NCBI GenBank assembly: GCA_946122785.1
Contig: CAMGYJ010000008.1
Location: 1,947,742 to 2,011,741, forward strand
Reading direction: 5' to 3'
Length of the DNA: 64,000 nt
Source of the DNA: Linum tenue
Taxonomy: Eukaryota > Streptophyta > Magnoliopsida > Malpighiales > Linaceae
The notes beneath the pieces were generated by a model, which was given only the letters and a program-made list of their open reading frames with translations, ran no database searches and was not told the origin of the DNA. Of this stretch, positions 1 through 11,530 are shown piece after piece; the first letter of the stretch is position 1, and every line of letters begins with the position of its first letter. A program made the translations under genes and the position numbers.

Positions 1-1055
1 ACATCATAATATCACCAGGGAATATATATTTTCCCACATGTGCATCCAAATACAACAATCATGAAAAATCATACCTAATCACCTTATCGAACCATCATAA
101 AGCATATTAACAGTCAAGCCCACAATTTGCAACATATAGACAATTATCAGCATAAACAAGGTCCATATCGATTAGGGCAAGTCAATAATATCATACAACA
201 ATCCAGGGTTCAACATATAGCACAAAAGTTCATACACCCCTAATCATGCCATTCTAGTTCACCTAGGTCAATTCTAAACATCAATATAATTATCGTGATA
301 CGACAAACCCGGTATGCCGTGCTAATCCCTCACCAGTTCTGGTCGTTCAAACCCCGGTTCTAGCCTCCCGTACTAAAACGTCAATTTCACGAACGAACCC
401 CGAATTAAAATCCGAGACCGCCCTAATATCCCCTGCAGTATCCCCGTCAATATTAGTTCTAGGCTCCGGGTCAAATTCTTGATAAAAACACATCAAACCC
501 TGGCCGGAGCTAAATTCAGCGGTTTGGACCCCGGCCTAAATAATAGCCGAAATTCAGGGATTAGAACTAGAGGATTGATTACCTCGCTGCAGGAAGCTCG
601 TATATGAAATTTGGGCTCAATCCGGCTTTCGGATACTCCGAAACCCTAATTTGGCTTATCGGGAATTCAAGAAATTACTGAACCAAAAACTCGTTTTAAA
701 GCTCTAAATCGATAAATCACGATGAATGGATGGATTAGGCATTACTTACGGGATTTTTGGATCAGTAGTGCTCAATAATTTGAGCTTTGTAATTTCTCTC
801 CGAGCTCCCCTGCGCGTTCTGCTTCTCTCTGTCTCTCTCGGCCCCGAAATGGAAAGTGGACGAACCAAATGGAATGGGAAAAATGATGGGTCGGCGGAAT
901 TAAATGGACCGAGTGTATATATATATAATTAATACGTATACTTATCCGATCGATTGATAATCCGATTTTCGTCGAAATAGTGTTGAAATGCTCGATTTTA
1001 AATCGCGAACTTTCTAGCGATCGAAATATGGGTTTTGCCGGAATGGGATGTTACA
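1..1055 (-). mobile_element. Ty3/gypsy-type LTR, partial
   Basis: Read on the minus strand the block begins at 1055 with TGTAACATCCC, a start typical of chromovirus (Tekay/Del-like) LTRs, and runs off the left edge of the window. No coding potential is seen. It abuts the decayed Athila-like interior at 1056, so it probably inserted there. The far end and its target duplication lie outside the window, so the family is inferred from the terminus only. Confidence 0.5.
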
Positions 1056-1979
1056 GGTACTATCTCTCTCAAGCGACATCGACCACCACACCCTTTTCCT
1101 CTAGTGCCCTATACAAGATGGGCTTCGTCGCTGCTCACGTGCCAGTTGATGATCATGATGTTGATGCTGAGGCATAGGATGACGACCAGGTGATTCCTCC
1201 TCCACCTATTGATGATGCGGGGCCCTCTCATGTGGGACTCACTAACAAGATGGATGCTTTTGAGGTGAGGTTGGCCAACATTGGGTGACAGAATGATCTC
1301 ATCTTTGCCACCAACAATGCCAGATGAGGAGGCAACGGAGGATCATGAACTACCTCGAGATCACATACGATGCCAACTCTGAGGCATCCGACGAGAACAA
1401 CGATGGAGAGTGAGCCTTCTATGGCATGGATGGCACCGAGGGCCATTTCTCTACCCCATTTCTCATCTTTCCTTTTCATTTGAATAATGAACTTTGTAGG
1501 ATGTTTAAGTAGTATGTGTGTGCTTTTTATTTTAAGTACTTCTTAAACCCTATTCTATATATTGTTAGTACTTTTTGTTTAATTTTACTTTTGTGAGTAT
1601 GATTAATCTTCTTATTAGCTCATTTTCATGGATGTTTCTCAAGGACCAAACCAACCTACTCTATCGTTCGATCCCACAATCACTTTGACAAGGCATTTTG
1701 GTAACTTCGTTCCCCTATCCTCTTAGCTTCTCACATTGAAGACAATGAGTCCCTTAAGTGTGTGTGTGTGGGGGGGGGGGGGGGGGCAGATGCCCATTTC
1801 GCATTCTCCCTACTCAATATGCTTTGAATTGATTGATGATTGATGTGTTGTGCTCGTCTCCGTTTACTCTTTCTTATGCAATGAAGAACTAGAGTGCATC
1901 TCACATTGATTTGTTTATGAAGTTGTATTGGTTTGAGTAGGTTTGCTTGGGGACAAGCAAACGGCTAAGTGTGGGGGAG
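1056..1979 (+). mobile_element. Athila-like Ty3/gypsy element, decayed 3' internal region with polypurine tract
   Basis: This non-coding stretch ends in the landmarks of Athila-group elements: a phrase reading GGGGACAAGCAA at 1949-1960, then the polypurine tract GTGGGGGAG at 1971-1979, directly before an LTR starting TGATAA. Short peptide remnants near 1140-1340 are acidic and broken by stops. A run of 17 G lies at 1770-1786. Similar landmarks recur in reverse near 42040-42080, which supports the assignment. Confidence 0.6.
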
Positions 1980-1981
1980 TT

Positions 1982-2418
1982 TGATAATACCTAAACTAGG
2001 TGTTATCTAGCCATTATTCTCAAGGCACTTGCATGCTAAATCACCATTTCTAGGCCACATATCAAGTTATTTATGCTCATTTTCGTTCCTATTTGTAAAA
2101 CATGCATTTTAGCATAGGTAATCTTGATATGAAGGTTTTCATGGGGGAATCGACCCCACTTTGTCATATTTTATATTTCTCCAAGTGTTTGTTATGAAAT
2201 CCCAGGTCTCTTATACTTTTGGGATTGATTGGGAATTGATTGGTGTTCATTTGGGCATGATTGGGAAGCATAGGAGCAACAAGGAAGGAAAAGGCGCAGA
2301 TCACGCCCACACGTCACGGGCCGTGACCAGGTTCGCGGGATGAAGATCGCGGCCGCAAATAGTGGCCGCGAACTGGAGAAGGCGACTAAAAAGAAGGCAG
2401 AAAGTTTCCCCAATTGTA
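1982..2418 (+). mobile_element. Athila-like LTR, truncated
   Basis: The LTR starts TGATAATACC just after the polypurine tract. It contains GC-rich segments such as GATCGCGGCCGC near 2345, which resemble segments of the other Athila-like LTR in this window (33.5-33.9 kb). It loses its identity near 2418, where an unrelated repeat containing ACGTACGCTAGCC begins, so the LTR is cut short. Confidence 0.5.
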
Positions 2419-3465
2419 CACCTGACGTACGCTAGCCTAAACTATATATGATTTTGAACTTTAATTGGTAGTGTTAGTCTAATATGATGATATAACATAG
2501 AATCACAACTAATCAATCCATTATCTGAACCCCTCAACCTACAATTTTGAATCCCAACCCAAAATCCCAAATTGTAAACCTAAACCCTAACCCTAAATCT
2601 CTAAACCCTAAATCATTAAAGTAAATCTTGAATGATTTTTGTACAAATTCATGTGTTTCTCATCCATCATAGCATAAGTGATGACTGTCATCGTTTTCAC
2701 ATGAATTGCCTACTCAGTATGACGACTATGAGGTGAGTGCATTGAACGCACCCAAAAAAGTGAATGCACCAAAGACATAACCACATATATATGGCAAAGG
2801 CTAGCGTACGTTATATGCCTGTGTTCATACTTGGTTTTTACACATCAATATATTTCGCTGAATTAGAATTACTGGTTATTATTTTCTAGATTGAATCTTG
2901 TGGCTAAGGTTAGAAATTAGGGACTGGGGTTCACCCATTAAAGGCTAGGGTAAGTAGCATGCCTCAAACTCCAGTTAATTCGTGCTCTAAAGAGTAAAAC
3001 TCGACGGGCGTACATTGAACGACCGACATATGCTAGCCAGAACCATATATATATATACATATATATGGTGGCTTCTATTGTACCTTGGGTAGAATCTAGG
3101 GTACGACATACCTTGAGTAGGAAAACGCTATCTAGACCTCGAATTAACCAGTTTTTTTGGGAATGATACTATACTCTAACGCTTGATGAGTGAACCCAGG
3201 TCTTAGTTATTTAAATCATAGAGGTGAACCCCTAAGATTATACATGTAGTTTGTTTCATATATTTCAATGAATCATGACCGTCGATTTTGGTTTCTAATT
3301 AAATTGATCTTAGTATGTGAGATTTATAGAATTAATACCTAGATTTTAATCTTTAAGGGTTTAGGAACAGTACCAGATCTCAAACTCCGGTCAATTCAAG
3401 ATCTAGATATCGTTTTATTACTCAAGATATGCCAAAACACCATATGTATGAAGAAGTGGATAATT
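2419..3465. repeat. AT-rich interspersed repeat with telomere-like motifs, left flank of the viral cluster
   Basis: This 1-kb non-coding block shares about 300 bp with 17395-17690, including the phrase GTTAGTCTAATATGATGATA and a run of degenerate AACCCTAAA units near 2570-2610. ACGTACGCTAGCC at 2424 is repeated inverted near 2800. A TA-rich run lies near 3045-3068. Copies of the same repeat lie on both sides of the endogenous virus. Confidence 0.55.
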
Positions 3466-3488
3466 GTCTTTTTCAAACTAAGATACGT
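3466..3488 (+). repeat. Misplaced 23-bp patch of viral reverse transcriptase sequence at the left junction
   Basis: These bases match 7816-7838 inside the reverse transcriptase region at 21 of 23 positions. They sit directly upstream of the viral leader, where such sequence does not belong. This is probably a scar of recombination at integration. Confidence 0.6.
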
Positions 3489-3494
3489 CCTTAC

Positions 3495-3511
3495 TGGTAT
3501 CAGAGCCTTGG
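3495..3511 (+). promoter_or_regulatory. tRNA-Met primer-binding site of viral copy 1
   Basis: TGGTATCAGAGCC complements the 3' end of plant initiator tRNA-Met, the primer for first-strand synthesis in caulimoviruses and many retrotransposons. A run of 21 G follows at 3510-3530. The same pair, primer site beside a G-run, occurs inverted in copy 3 near 14634-14661. Confidence 0.85.
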
Positions 3512-3696
3512 GGGGGGGGGGGGGGGGGGGAAGAGTTTGTCTAAAACTTCTTGCTTATTATTAGTTGAGATATGGGTACCCCATGGTTAGATCCTAGCTG
3601 GGTCCTTTGTGAGAGAGTGGTAAGACCGTCTTTGGCCGTTAATCTATCTCACCTGTAAGTTAGATCCAGCCTTTGTTTACCTTCTTTCCTCTAGTC

Positions 3697-4560
3697 ATGA
3701 GCTCGATTTTAGACCTTCCTCTTCTTCCTCTAATTCTGACATCACCGGGAACCGTGTGATCAACCAAGAAGAAATTAATTTTGAAACTGTTAGTAAAGAA
3801 ATTGATAATAGGCAAATTCTTAGGATTTCCCAAGACGAAATTTATGAGCAATAAAATGGATTATACTATCAAAACCGAAGAAAGAGATATGCATCTTTTC
3901 AATGATTATAAAACCATCAAACTTTTGTCTCAAAATTCTATTCAACAAGACAAAAAGAAGTACAACTATATCCATATTGGGTTAGTTCAAGTAGGGATTA
4001 AGCCTCTATCCAAAGAAGGCCTTAACACTGCTATTTTAATGGTTTTACGAGATTATCGGTTTCTTGAGTTGAACGACTCTTTACTTGGAAATGTTGAATG
4101 AAGTCTTTGTAATGGCCCAATTTACTTCAATTGTTTTCCAAACTTTACTGTCTCTCTTCATGACAAAAATATTTTAGATGTTTTAACCCTACAAATAAAA
4201 ACTTTCAACTATAAAATCCAACAAGGATCTTTACCTATCTCTTTGGTTTACCCCTTACACTATAAAGCTATGAAATCTACTTTCTCTTCTAAAGCTCTTC
4301 AATATGGTACAAAAGGAGAAACTATAATTTGGCAAACTGATTTAACTCGTACTAACACTGTTACACCCAAAACTATCAAATGGGGAGAAGTTACTCTTCC
4401 TACAGAATGGACCGTTGAAGGAGATACCATTCTCAGAAGCATCGAACATCGCCAGGTTAATCAAATTACTCAACATCTTGATGGTATTGTAAACATCTCT
4501 TTTGATAGGAACTCCATCTCTAGCATTTCTGATATAGACCCTGAATTGACAGAAGATGCT
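3697..4560 (+). pseudogene. Viral movement protein domain, copy 1 (broken)
   Basis: Caulimovirid movement proteins (30K superfamily) open plasmodesmata for cell-to-cell spread. The region matches the equivalent stretches of copy 2 (10711-11530) and copy 3 (13733-14522, minus), including the conserved segment around SKEGLNTAILMVLRD. A 20-bp deletion near 3847 shifts the frame relative to copy 3, and a TGA at 4099 cuts the frame again. It should be non-functional. Confidence 0.8.
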
Positions 4561-6171
4561 CGACAGCGCATCAATACTTTTCTTAGAAGCCAATCTTGTA
4601 GAAATCTTTCTCTCATACCTACACCCACTCGACATACCTCCTATACACTCAACTATGATCTAGGAGGAATCAACAACTCCAACAAAATACTCCTATTCCT
4701 CCTTCCAACAAACTTAATTCCCCCATTTTCAAATATTTTGAAGTTTCTAAAGAATCTAGTCTTGAATTTATGCTTGAAATAGAAAAACATCTTAAACAAC
4801 TTTCTACACAACTATCCACTTCTAAGACTCCTTATATTTCTGACTCAAAATCCACGAGCAACGAGGATCAAATCGTCGATGACTCAGCCGAAGTAATGCA
4901 AGACCTAGAAGGTCATATTGAAACAGAAATCAATCGTCTCCGATGGAACCAACCCTCTGCATCTAAGATGTATTACCCACGTCCCACAACACCTGATTTA
5001 GCTCTCGAAGGGAAACTCACCATTATCCAAAATAAATACAACTCTAATTCTATTTATGAATGGAATCTTGATGGATTTTGAGAATATCAAATTTTGAACC
5101 TTCTTCGACAAATGACCAAGGTAGCTAATGCTTACAAAACTCAAAATCAAAGTTCTTATTACACTATAGCTGAACTACTTATAGCCGGCTTTGTTGGTCA
5201 ATTATAAGGTTGGTGGGATAATATCTTAACCGCGGAAGACCAGAGAACTATTTTTATAGCTACCAAATGTGATTCTTCTAGAACTCCTATTTTAGACTCC
5301 AATAATCAATCTTCTCAAGATGCAGTTGCATCCCTGATTTTTGCCATTTCAAAACATTTTATTGGAGATCCTTCAAATCTTAAAGATAAAAATCGCGAAC
5401 TACTTTGTAATCTTCGTTGTAAAAAGGTTCATGACTTCCGATGGTACAAAGATACCTTTTTAACTTGGGTTATGCAAAGAGAAGATGGAAATCAACCATT
5501 TTGGAAAGAAAAGTTTTTAGCCGGTTTACCCTGTCTCTTAGGAGATAAAATCCGAAACAAAATCCGACACTTTTAATGGTCAAATTCCTTATGAGCAACT
5601 TACTTACGGAGAACTTATTAGCTTTATACAAAAAGAAGTATTACAAATTTGCCATGATTTAAAACTTCATAAACAAATGAAACGCGAACAAAAACTAACT
5701 CGAAAAGAAGTAGGATCTTTTTGTGCTCAGTTTCAAGAATCTTATTCAAAAATTTCTTCCAATTTTAACTGTGAGGATTGTAGCGCCAAATCTTATCAAA
5801 AACATCGCGATCGTCCCTACCGATCTTTTAAAACCACGAATCCAAAATCCCATTTCTCTAGGAATCCCCGCCCAGATAAGGGACCACGATCTAACAATGA
5901 AAATAAAAACATTACTTGTTTTCGTTGTGGAAAAACAGGTCATATTTCCAAATATTGTCGTATAAAAAAGAAGCTCAATGAGCTTAATCTTGATGAAGAG
6001 ATTCATGACAAAATCAATAATCTTTTTCTCCAACACTACTCTTCTCAAGAGATTCTTCTTCTTCTGATGATAATGATGAGAATCTTCAGGCCTTACAATT
6101 TGATGACATCGATGAAAGTTCTGAATCTTCTATCAATTTTTAAACCAAAGATCAAGAGCTTATTTTAGATC
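4561..6171 (+). pseudogene. Viral coat protein region with CCHC zinc knuckle, copy 1 (broken)
   Basis: Pieces in several frames resemble the caulimovirid coat protein. A basic stretch near 5780-5930 leads into the zinc knuckle CFRCGKTGHISKYC (about 5921-5962), which binds viral nucleic acid. Stops at 5078, near 5205 and 5573 break the frame. Relative to copy 2, part of the region after the movement domain (near 4690) is missing. It is clearly decayed. Confidence 0.8.
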
Positions 6172-6540
6172 TAATCAATAATATTGATAATCCTCATCTC
6201 AAAGAAAAATATTTCAAAAAGCTTCATGAGCACATGGAGAAACCTCCTGTGACTATTGCACCTACCAATCCCTTTTATCAAGGTTCGACGTATAGTGTCA
6301 AAGATATCCTTTCTCGACATAGTAATAACGATTCCCACGATCCTTCTCTTCCAGACTTCCAAAAGGAATTGGATATTGTTAAGAAATAAATTCAACCATT
6401 ACGGCAGTTACAAAATAGTGATCATGAGATATTACAAACTTTAATAGCTCTCAAACCTTTAGAAGAGGCATCAACATCTAGCCCCGACAACTTTTTCGAT
6501 GAAACTCCTCACGCAACCAAAAATTTAGAAACAAAGGAAA
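6172..6540 (+). pseudogene. Viral linker between coat protein and protease, copy 1
   Basis: The polyprotein linker is recognisable because the same segments lie inverted in copy 3 at 16455-16810. In-frame stops interrupt it, for example near 6386. No catalytic motif is seen here. Confidence 0.6.
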
Positions 6541-6768
6541 TGCTAATTGATGATGATTTTCTATGTTTTTTTATCTACCATTACTACCCAAAAATGGTAT
6601 GTTATCATTAATATTCAGGTTTCTTCTGATTTTACTTTAAGCACAGTGGCCCTTCTTGATACAAGAGCATACATGAACTGCATCCAAGAAGGATTAATTC
6701 CAACTAAGTACTATGAAAAGACCCTCGAGCGTCTATCTACCGCTAACTCTCAACCTCTTCAAATATAA
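6541..6768 (+). pseudogene. Viral aspartic protease domain, copy 1 (active site altered)
   Basis: Retropepsin-like proteases carry the catalytic signature DTG/DSG. Here it reads LLDTRAYMNC (about 6655-6684), with the glycine replaced by arginine. Copy 3 has a different change at the same place. The frame closes at 6766-6768, well before the reverse transcriptase frame opens at 7104, so the polyprotein is interrupted. Confidence 0.75.
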
Positions 6769-7103
6769 TATAAAATTATAATGCTTTAATTTGCCATAAA
6801 AATGTTGAATTCAAAACTCCTTTTATCCTAGTACGTGACATGCAAAAAGGTGATCTTAGGTACACCTTTTCTAAATCTTCTAAAACCTTTTACTGTCACC
6901 GACCAAGGAATTAACACTGTTGTGTTAGGCAACAATGTTGAATTCTCATTTCTCCAAAAAACAAAAGTTCGAAACCGAAATGTTTTATGACGTTCTTCTA
7001 TAAAATATATACACCATATAATTCGTTGTAAAACTAATCAAATATTTTATTTGCATGATGAGATACATTTTCAGCGAATCTTACAACAGCTTTCTCAACC
7101 CTT

Positions 7104-7826
7104 TTGCAAAAACGAATCAACTCTTTAAAAAAGCACATTGAAAGCTCTATTTGTGCTGATACACCCAATGCTTTTTGGCATAAAACACAACATCAGGTTG
7201 ATCTTCCTTACGAAAAAGATTTAACAGAAAATCTCATTCCCACCAAGGCTAGGCCTATCCAAATAAATTCGGACCTTGAAAAACATTGTCGACAAGAAAT
7301 TAAAGAATTGCTCAAAAATGGCCTTATCAGATCTAGCCAATCCCCTTGGAGTTGTTCTGCTTTCTATGTCATTAATAATGCAGAAAAGGAACATGGCGTT
7401 CCTCATCTTGTTATAAACTACAAACTGTTGAATAAGGCTCTGAAATGGATTAGGTATCCTATCCCCAACCAAAAGGATCTACTCCAGAAACTTTCACAGT
7501 CCCTAATATTTTCTAAATTTGACATGAAATCCGGATTTTGGCTAATCCAAATCAAAGAAACAGACCGCTATAAAACTGCTTTTACCGTTCCCTTTGGCCA
7601 ATATGAATGGAACATCATGCCGTTTGGTTTGAAAAATGCTCCCCTAGAATTTCAAACAATTATGAATCAAATCTACTCTCCTTATTATAATTTCAAAATA
7701 GTTTATATTGATGATGTGCTGCTTTTTTCTTCGTCCATTGACCAACATTTCAAACATCTCAATCTATTTCTTGAAGTCACTCGACGTAACGGTCTGGCTG
7801 TCTCTAAACCAAAACGTCCTTTTTAA
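7104..7826 (+). pseudogene. Viral reverse transcriptase domain, copy 1
   Basis: A 240-codon open stretch carries the RT core: the substrate segment KFDMKSGFW near 7516 and the catalytic YIDDVLLF near 7705. It is the best-preserved part of the virus, but the frame closes at 7824 in the middle of the domain. The remainder continues from 7842 in another frame. Function would be copying the viral RNA into DNA; this copy is broken. Confidence 0.9.
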
Positions 7827-7841
7827 ACTAAGATACGTTTT

Positions 7842-8566
7842 TTGGGTCACTACATTAGTCAAGGAACAATTGTTCCAATCGAAAGATCTCTTCAATTTGC
7901 AGATAAATTTCCTGATCAAATTTTAGACAAAAATCAATTACAACGGTTCCTGGGTAGTTTAAACTATGTCCTTGACTTTTATCCCAACATCAATCTTATT
8001 TGTAAACCTCTCCTTGATAGATTGAAAAAGAGCCCCCCTCATTGGAGTGACCAGCATACCAAAATAGTTCAGCAAATTAAGAGGCAGGTTCAGAGTCTCC
8101 CGTGCCTTCACATAAGTGATCCTTTTCTCCCTAAAATCGTCGAAACCAATGCCTCTGACCTAGGATATGGAGGAATCCTTAAACAGATTCAAAATGATAA
8201 GGAGTTGTTGGTACACTTTACTTCTAAACATTGGAACCCTACCCTACTCAAATCAATTACTCCACTGTCAAAAAAGAACTGCTTGCTATTGTTTTATGCA
8301 TCTCAAAATTTCAGCATGATTTGCTCAATCAAAAACTTTTACTACGCAGTGATTGCCAATCAGCAAAATACATTTTGGAAAAAGATGTTCAAAATCTTGC
8401 TTCTAAACAAATATTTGCACGATGGCAAGCCATCCTTAGCATTTTTTATTTCGATATACAATTTATAAATGGTTCTTCAAACTCTCTTCCAGACTTCCTC
8501 ACTCGAGAATTTCTGCAGGGAGGACGAAGTGCGGAAAACTCTCAGGCTTGCAATTTTCAGTCATAA
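7842..8566 (+). pseudogene. Viral RT thumb and RNase H domain, copy 1 (frameshifted)
   Basis: The two frames 7842-8468 and 8231-8566 together cover the RT thumb and an RNase H domain. The RNase H start reads ETNASDLGYGG near 8145, where copy 3 has ETDASDLGYGG, so a catalytic Asp is changed to Asn here. The frame ends at TAA 8564-8566, overlapping the ATG of the next frame as TAATG. Confidence 0.85.
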
Positions 8567-10156
8567 TGCCCCCTACCACTAGATTGAGAGATAAAGAGAA
8601 AATCAAAATCAAAACATGGAGAGAGATATTTGATGATGAACAAGGAAACCCTGATCATTCAAGTGAGTATGAAGAAAGTTCTGATGATTCTGGTTCACAC
8701 TCAAGTTCATCCAAAACTTTAATCAATATTGATAAGCTTCCTCTTGAAGCCCAAAATTACCTTCAAAAATTTACTTCCGTTTCTGGTTCTAAACAAAAGC
8801 TTCCCACTGAAGCTTCAACTTCCTCAACAATTTCCCCTTCTAAACTCATTCTTTCAAATACTCAAACGCCAAGTGGCATCCTACCCACACCCATCTCTTC
8901 CGAAGAAACCAAACAAATACCTCAAGAGAGGTGGCATCTTCGATAGCCCCTCTCAAAACCGTTTTTCCAAAAACCAAGAGGTGGTGGTTGTCCAAGCACC
9001 TCAAAAGCAATTTCAAATGTATTTTAAGAAAAACACTTTTCAACCCATTTTCGTTGTCGAAGATGGTTTCTACCATCAATATCCAAATGTTACTGCCAAA
9101 CATTTCCTCAATGAGTGGTTCTTCAAACCAATATCCCTCAACAAAACTCACAAATATTATGAACTTATCCTCACAGAAACTGGATCATTCACCTCTTCCC
9201 ACAAATTTGATCCTTCAGACAAAACACTCAATACCCACTCAACCTGCAAAATCCACCAAATTATCCACCCTCGCCAATGGCCTACTAGCCCAAACACCAA
9301 CCAAAAATTCCCTGCTACCATTGCTCTTAATCACCCGCAAATCTGCCAATCCTTCAATTACTAGGATTACCATAAAGCTTGGATTAATGCCTTCTTCAAG
9401 CAAAACCATATGTACCGACACTCCTGGAGTTTTTCTGGGATTACAAAACTCCCATGATTTTCCCCAACTGGTTTATGCACTGGTGGGATCTTTTTGGGCC
9501 AACTGAAAATATCTATCCAACTGAGACACAAGAGGGATATCAAACATTCTGTCAAAAATATTCTGGTCCAGGATTACCCCTCTTCAAGCAAAACCATATG
9601 TACCGACACTCCTGGAGTTTTTCTGGGATTACAAAACTCCCTTGATTTTCCCCAACTGGTTTATGCACTGGTGGGATCTTTTTGGGCCAACTGAAAATAT
9701 CTATCCAACTGAGATACAAGAGGGATATCAAACATTCTGTCAAAAATTTTGTTACTCATCAAAGTTCCTTGGATTACAGCCTGGGAATTCAGTTACCAAA
9801 CTAGTGTCGTCACAAAGGTACCCATGTTAGGCCGCAGCTTCAAAACCAAATATTGGGCCGCAAATCCTCGCCCAGAACAAGCCTACAAACCTCTAGTTCT
9901 CCAATGGTTCAATAACAATCCTGAATTGTCCAAAGTCATCGAAAAATCCTCAACGCAATCTTTGCAAACAAAATCCTCAATCAGCCCTCTCTTAGCTGGC
10001 GCCAAGACTGAAGAAGAATACTTCCAAATTCTCAAAGATGTGGCGTCTAACTCAACATCTGATGCAGATTCCACGTTCCAAAACCATGACCCGGATGAAG
10101 AAGTGCTTGGTCCTTTGCCAACAAGGAGCACTAAGTTGAAGACAAAGAAGAAGTGA
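8566..10156 (+). pseudogene. Viral second ORF, unknown function, copy 1 (frameshifted, with internal duplication)
   Basis: The frame opens at ATG 8566 with a basic then acidic, serine-rich N-terminus. It shifts frame several times and ends in a Lys-rich tail at 10156. Matching fragments lie in copy 3: the N-terminus at 12217-12457 and the C-terminus at 15280-15655. It follows the polyprotein as the florendovirus ORF2 does; no known fold is recognised. A 168-bp segment is repeated at a spacing of 188 bp (9394-9561 and 9582-9749), which shifts the frame. Confidence 0.7.
9394..9749 (+). repeat. Direct duplication of ~168 bp, spacing 188 bp, in viral ORF2
   Basis: The segment containing CAAAACCATATGTACCGACA occurs at 9401 and 9589. 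The two copies differ at only a few positions, so the duplication is young relative to the virus. The 188-bp offset is not a multiple of three. Confidence 0.9.
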
Positions 10157-10368
10157 CCCATTGCTTCTTCCACTATCATAAAGACAAAGAAAAAGTGACA
10201 CCAATTCCAACCTACTCAATTTGGTTATGGATAGAAGACCACAAATTATCTATTTTTCTTTACATTAAAAATGTAATTTTGATATGACATGTGACATAAT
10301 CATATAAGTGTCCACATTGTCATCATTGTGTTTTTCAATTTATTTATCAAAAGGGGACTCCATTTCTC

Positions 10369-10375
10369 TATAAAA
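10369..10375 (+). promoter_or_regulatory. TATA box of the viral pregenomic promoter, copy 1
   Basis: TATAAAA lies between ORF2 and the leader, in the phrase CTCTATAAAAGGAGACTCCC. The same phrase occurs in copy 3 (minus, 15060-15066). Position and sequence fit the caulimovirid promoter driving the pregenomic RNA. Confidence 0.75.
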
Positions 10376-10710
10376 GGAGACTCCCTTCACATGTTGTAGT
10401 AGAGTTGTTTTGAGTGGGAATTGCTCTCTTTCAAAGCTTCCTCCCATCATCTTCTCTCAAGAATTCATGTGTAAGAAGTCTATCAAACTATCAAGTTTTA
10501 CTTCATCTTTTTCAAATCATCTTCAACTTTTAGTTATTTCGTGCATAACTAGTAAATAAATTTCTTGCTTATTATTAGTTGAGAGATGGGTACCCCATGG
10601 TGAGATCCTAGCTGAGTCCTTTGTGAGAGAGTTGTAAGACCGTCTTTGGCCGTTAATCTATCTCACATGTAAGTTAGATCCAGCCTATGTTTACCTTCTT
10701 TCCTCTAGTC

Positions 10711-11530
10711 ATGAGTTCGATTTTTAGACCTTCCTCTAATTATGACATCACCGGGAACCGTGTGATCAACCAAGAAGAAATTAATTTTGAAACTGTTAGT
10801 AAAGAAATTGATAATTGGCAAATTCTTAGGATTGCCCAAAAGGAAATTAATGAGCAATAAAATGGATTCTACCATCAAAATCGAAGAAAGAGATATGCAT
10901 CTTTTCAATGATTATGAAACCATCAAATTTTTGCCTCAAAATTCTATTCAACAAGACAAAAAGAAGTATAACTATATCCATATTAGGTTAGTTCAAGTAG
11001 GGATTAAGCCTCTATCCAAAGAAGGCCTTAACGCTGCTATTTTAATGGTTTTACGAGATTGTCGGTTTCTTGAGTTTAACGACTCTTTACTTGGAACTGT
11101 TGAATCAAGTCTTTGTAATGGCCCAATTTACTTCAATTATTTTCCAAACTTTACTGTCTATCTTCATGACAAAAATATTTTAGATGTTTTAACCCTACAA
11201 ATAAAAACTTTCAACTATAAAATCCAATAAGGATCTTTTCCTATCTCTTTGGTTTACCACTTACACTATAAAGCTATGAAATTTGCTTTCTCTTCTAAAG
11301 CTCTTCAATATGGTACAAAAAGAGAAACTATAATTTGGCAAACTGATTTAACTCGTACAACAGTGTTACACCCAAAACTATCAAATGGGGAGAAGTTACT
11401 CTTCCTACAAAATGGACCCTTGAAGGAGCTACCATTCCCAGAAGCATCGACCATCGTCAGGTTAATCAAATTACTCAACATCTTGATGGTACTATTAACA
11501 TCTCTTTGATAGGAACTCCATCTCTTGCAT
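10711..11530 (+). pseudogene. Viral movement protein domain, copy 2 (broken)
   Basis: Very close to copy 1 and copy 3. It has the same 20-bp deletion as copy 1 (near 10856), a stop at 11228-11230, and frameshifts near 11360 and 11508. Non-functional. Confidence 0.8.

Larger units (their letters stand above)
3466..10560 (+). mobile_element. Endogenous pararetrovirus copy 1 (Caulimoviridae, Petuvirus/Florendovirus-like), near full length, defective
   Basis: Gene order is primer-binding site, movement protein, coat protein with zinc knuckle, protease, reverse transcriptase and RNase H, then a second frame. That is the plant pararetrovirus layout; an ORF2 after the polyprotein fits florendovirus-like genomes. 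Stops and frameshifts occur throughout, so it cannot encode a working polyprotein. A viral promoter with TATA box follows at 10369. Copy 2 follows head-to-tail at about 10561, without a second primer site. Genus assignment is inference. Confidence 0.9.

Noticed and set aside
1228..1479. 83-codon minus frame
   Set aside because: It lies in the decayed Athila-like interior and shows no known domain.
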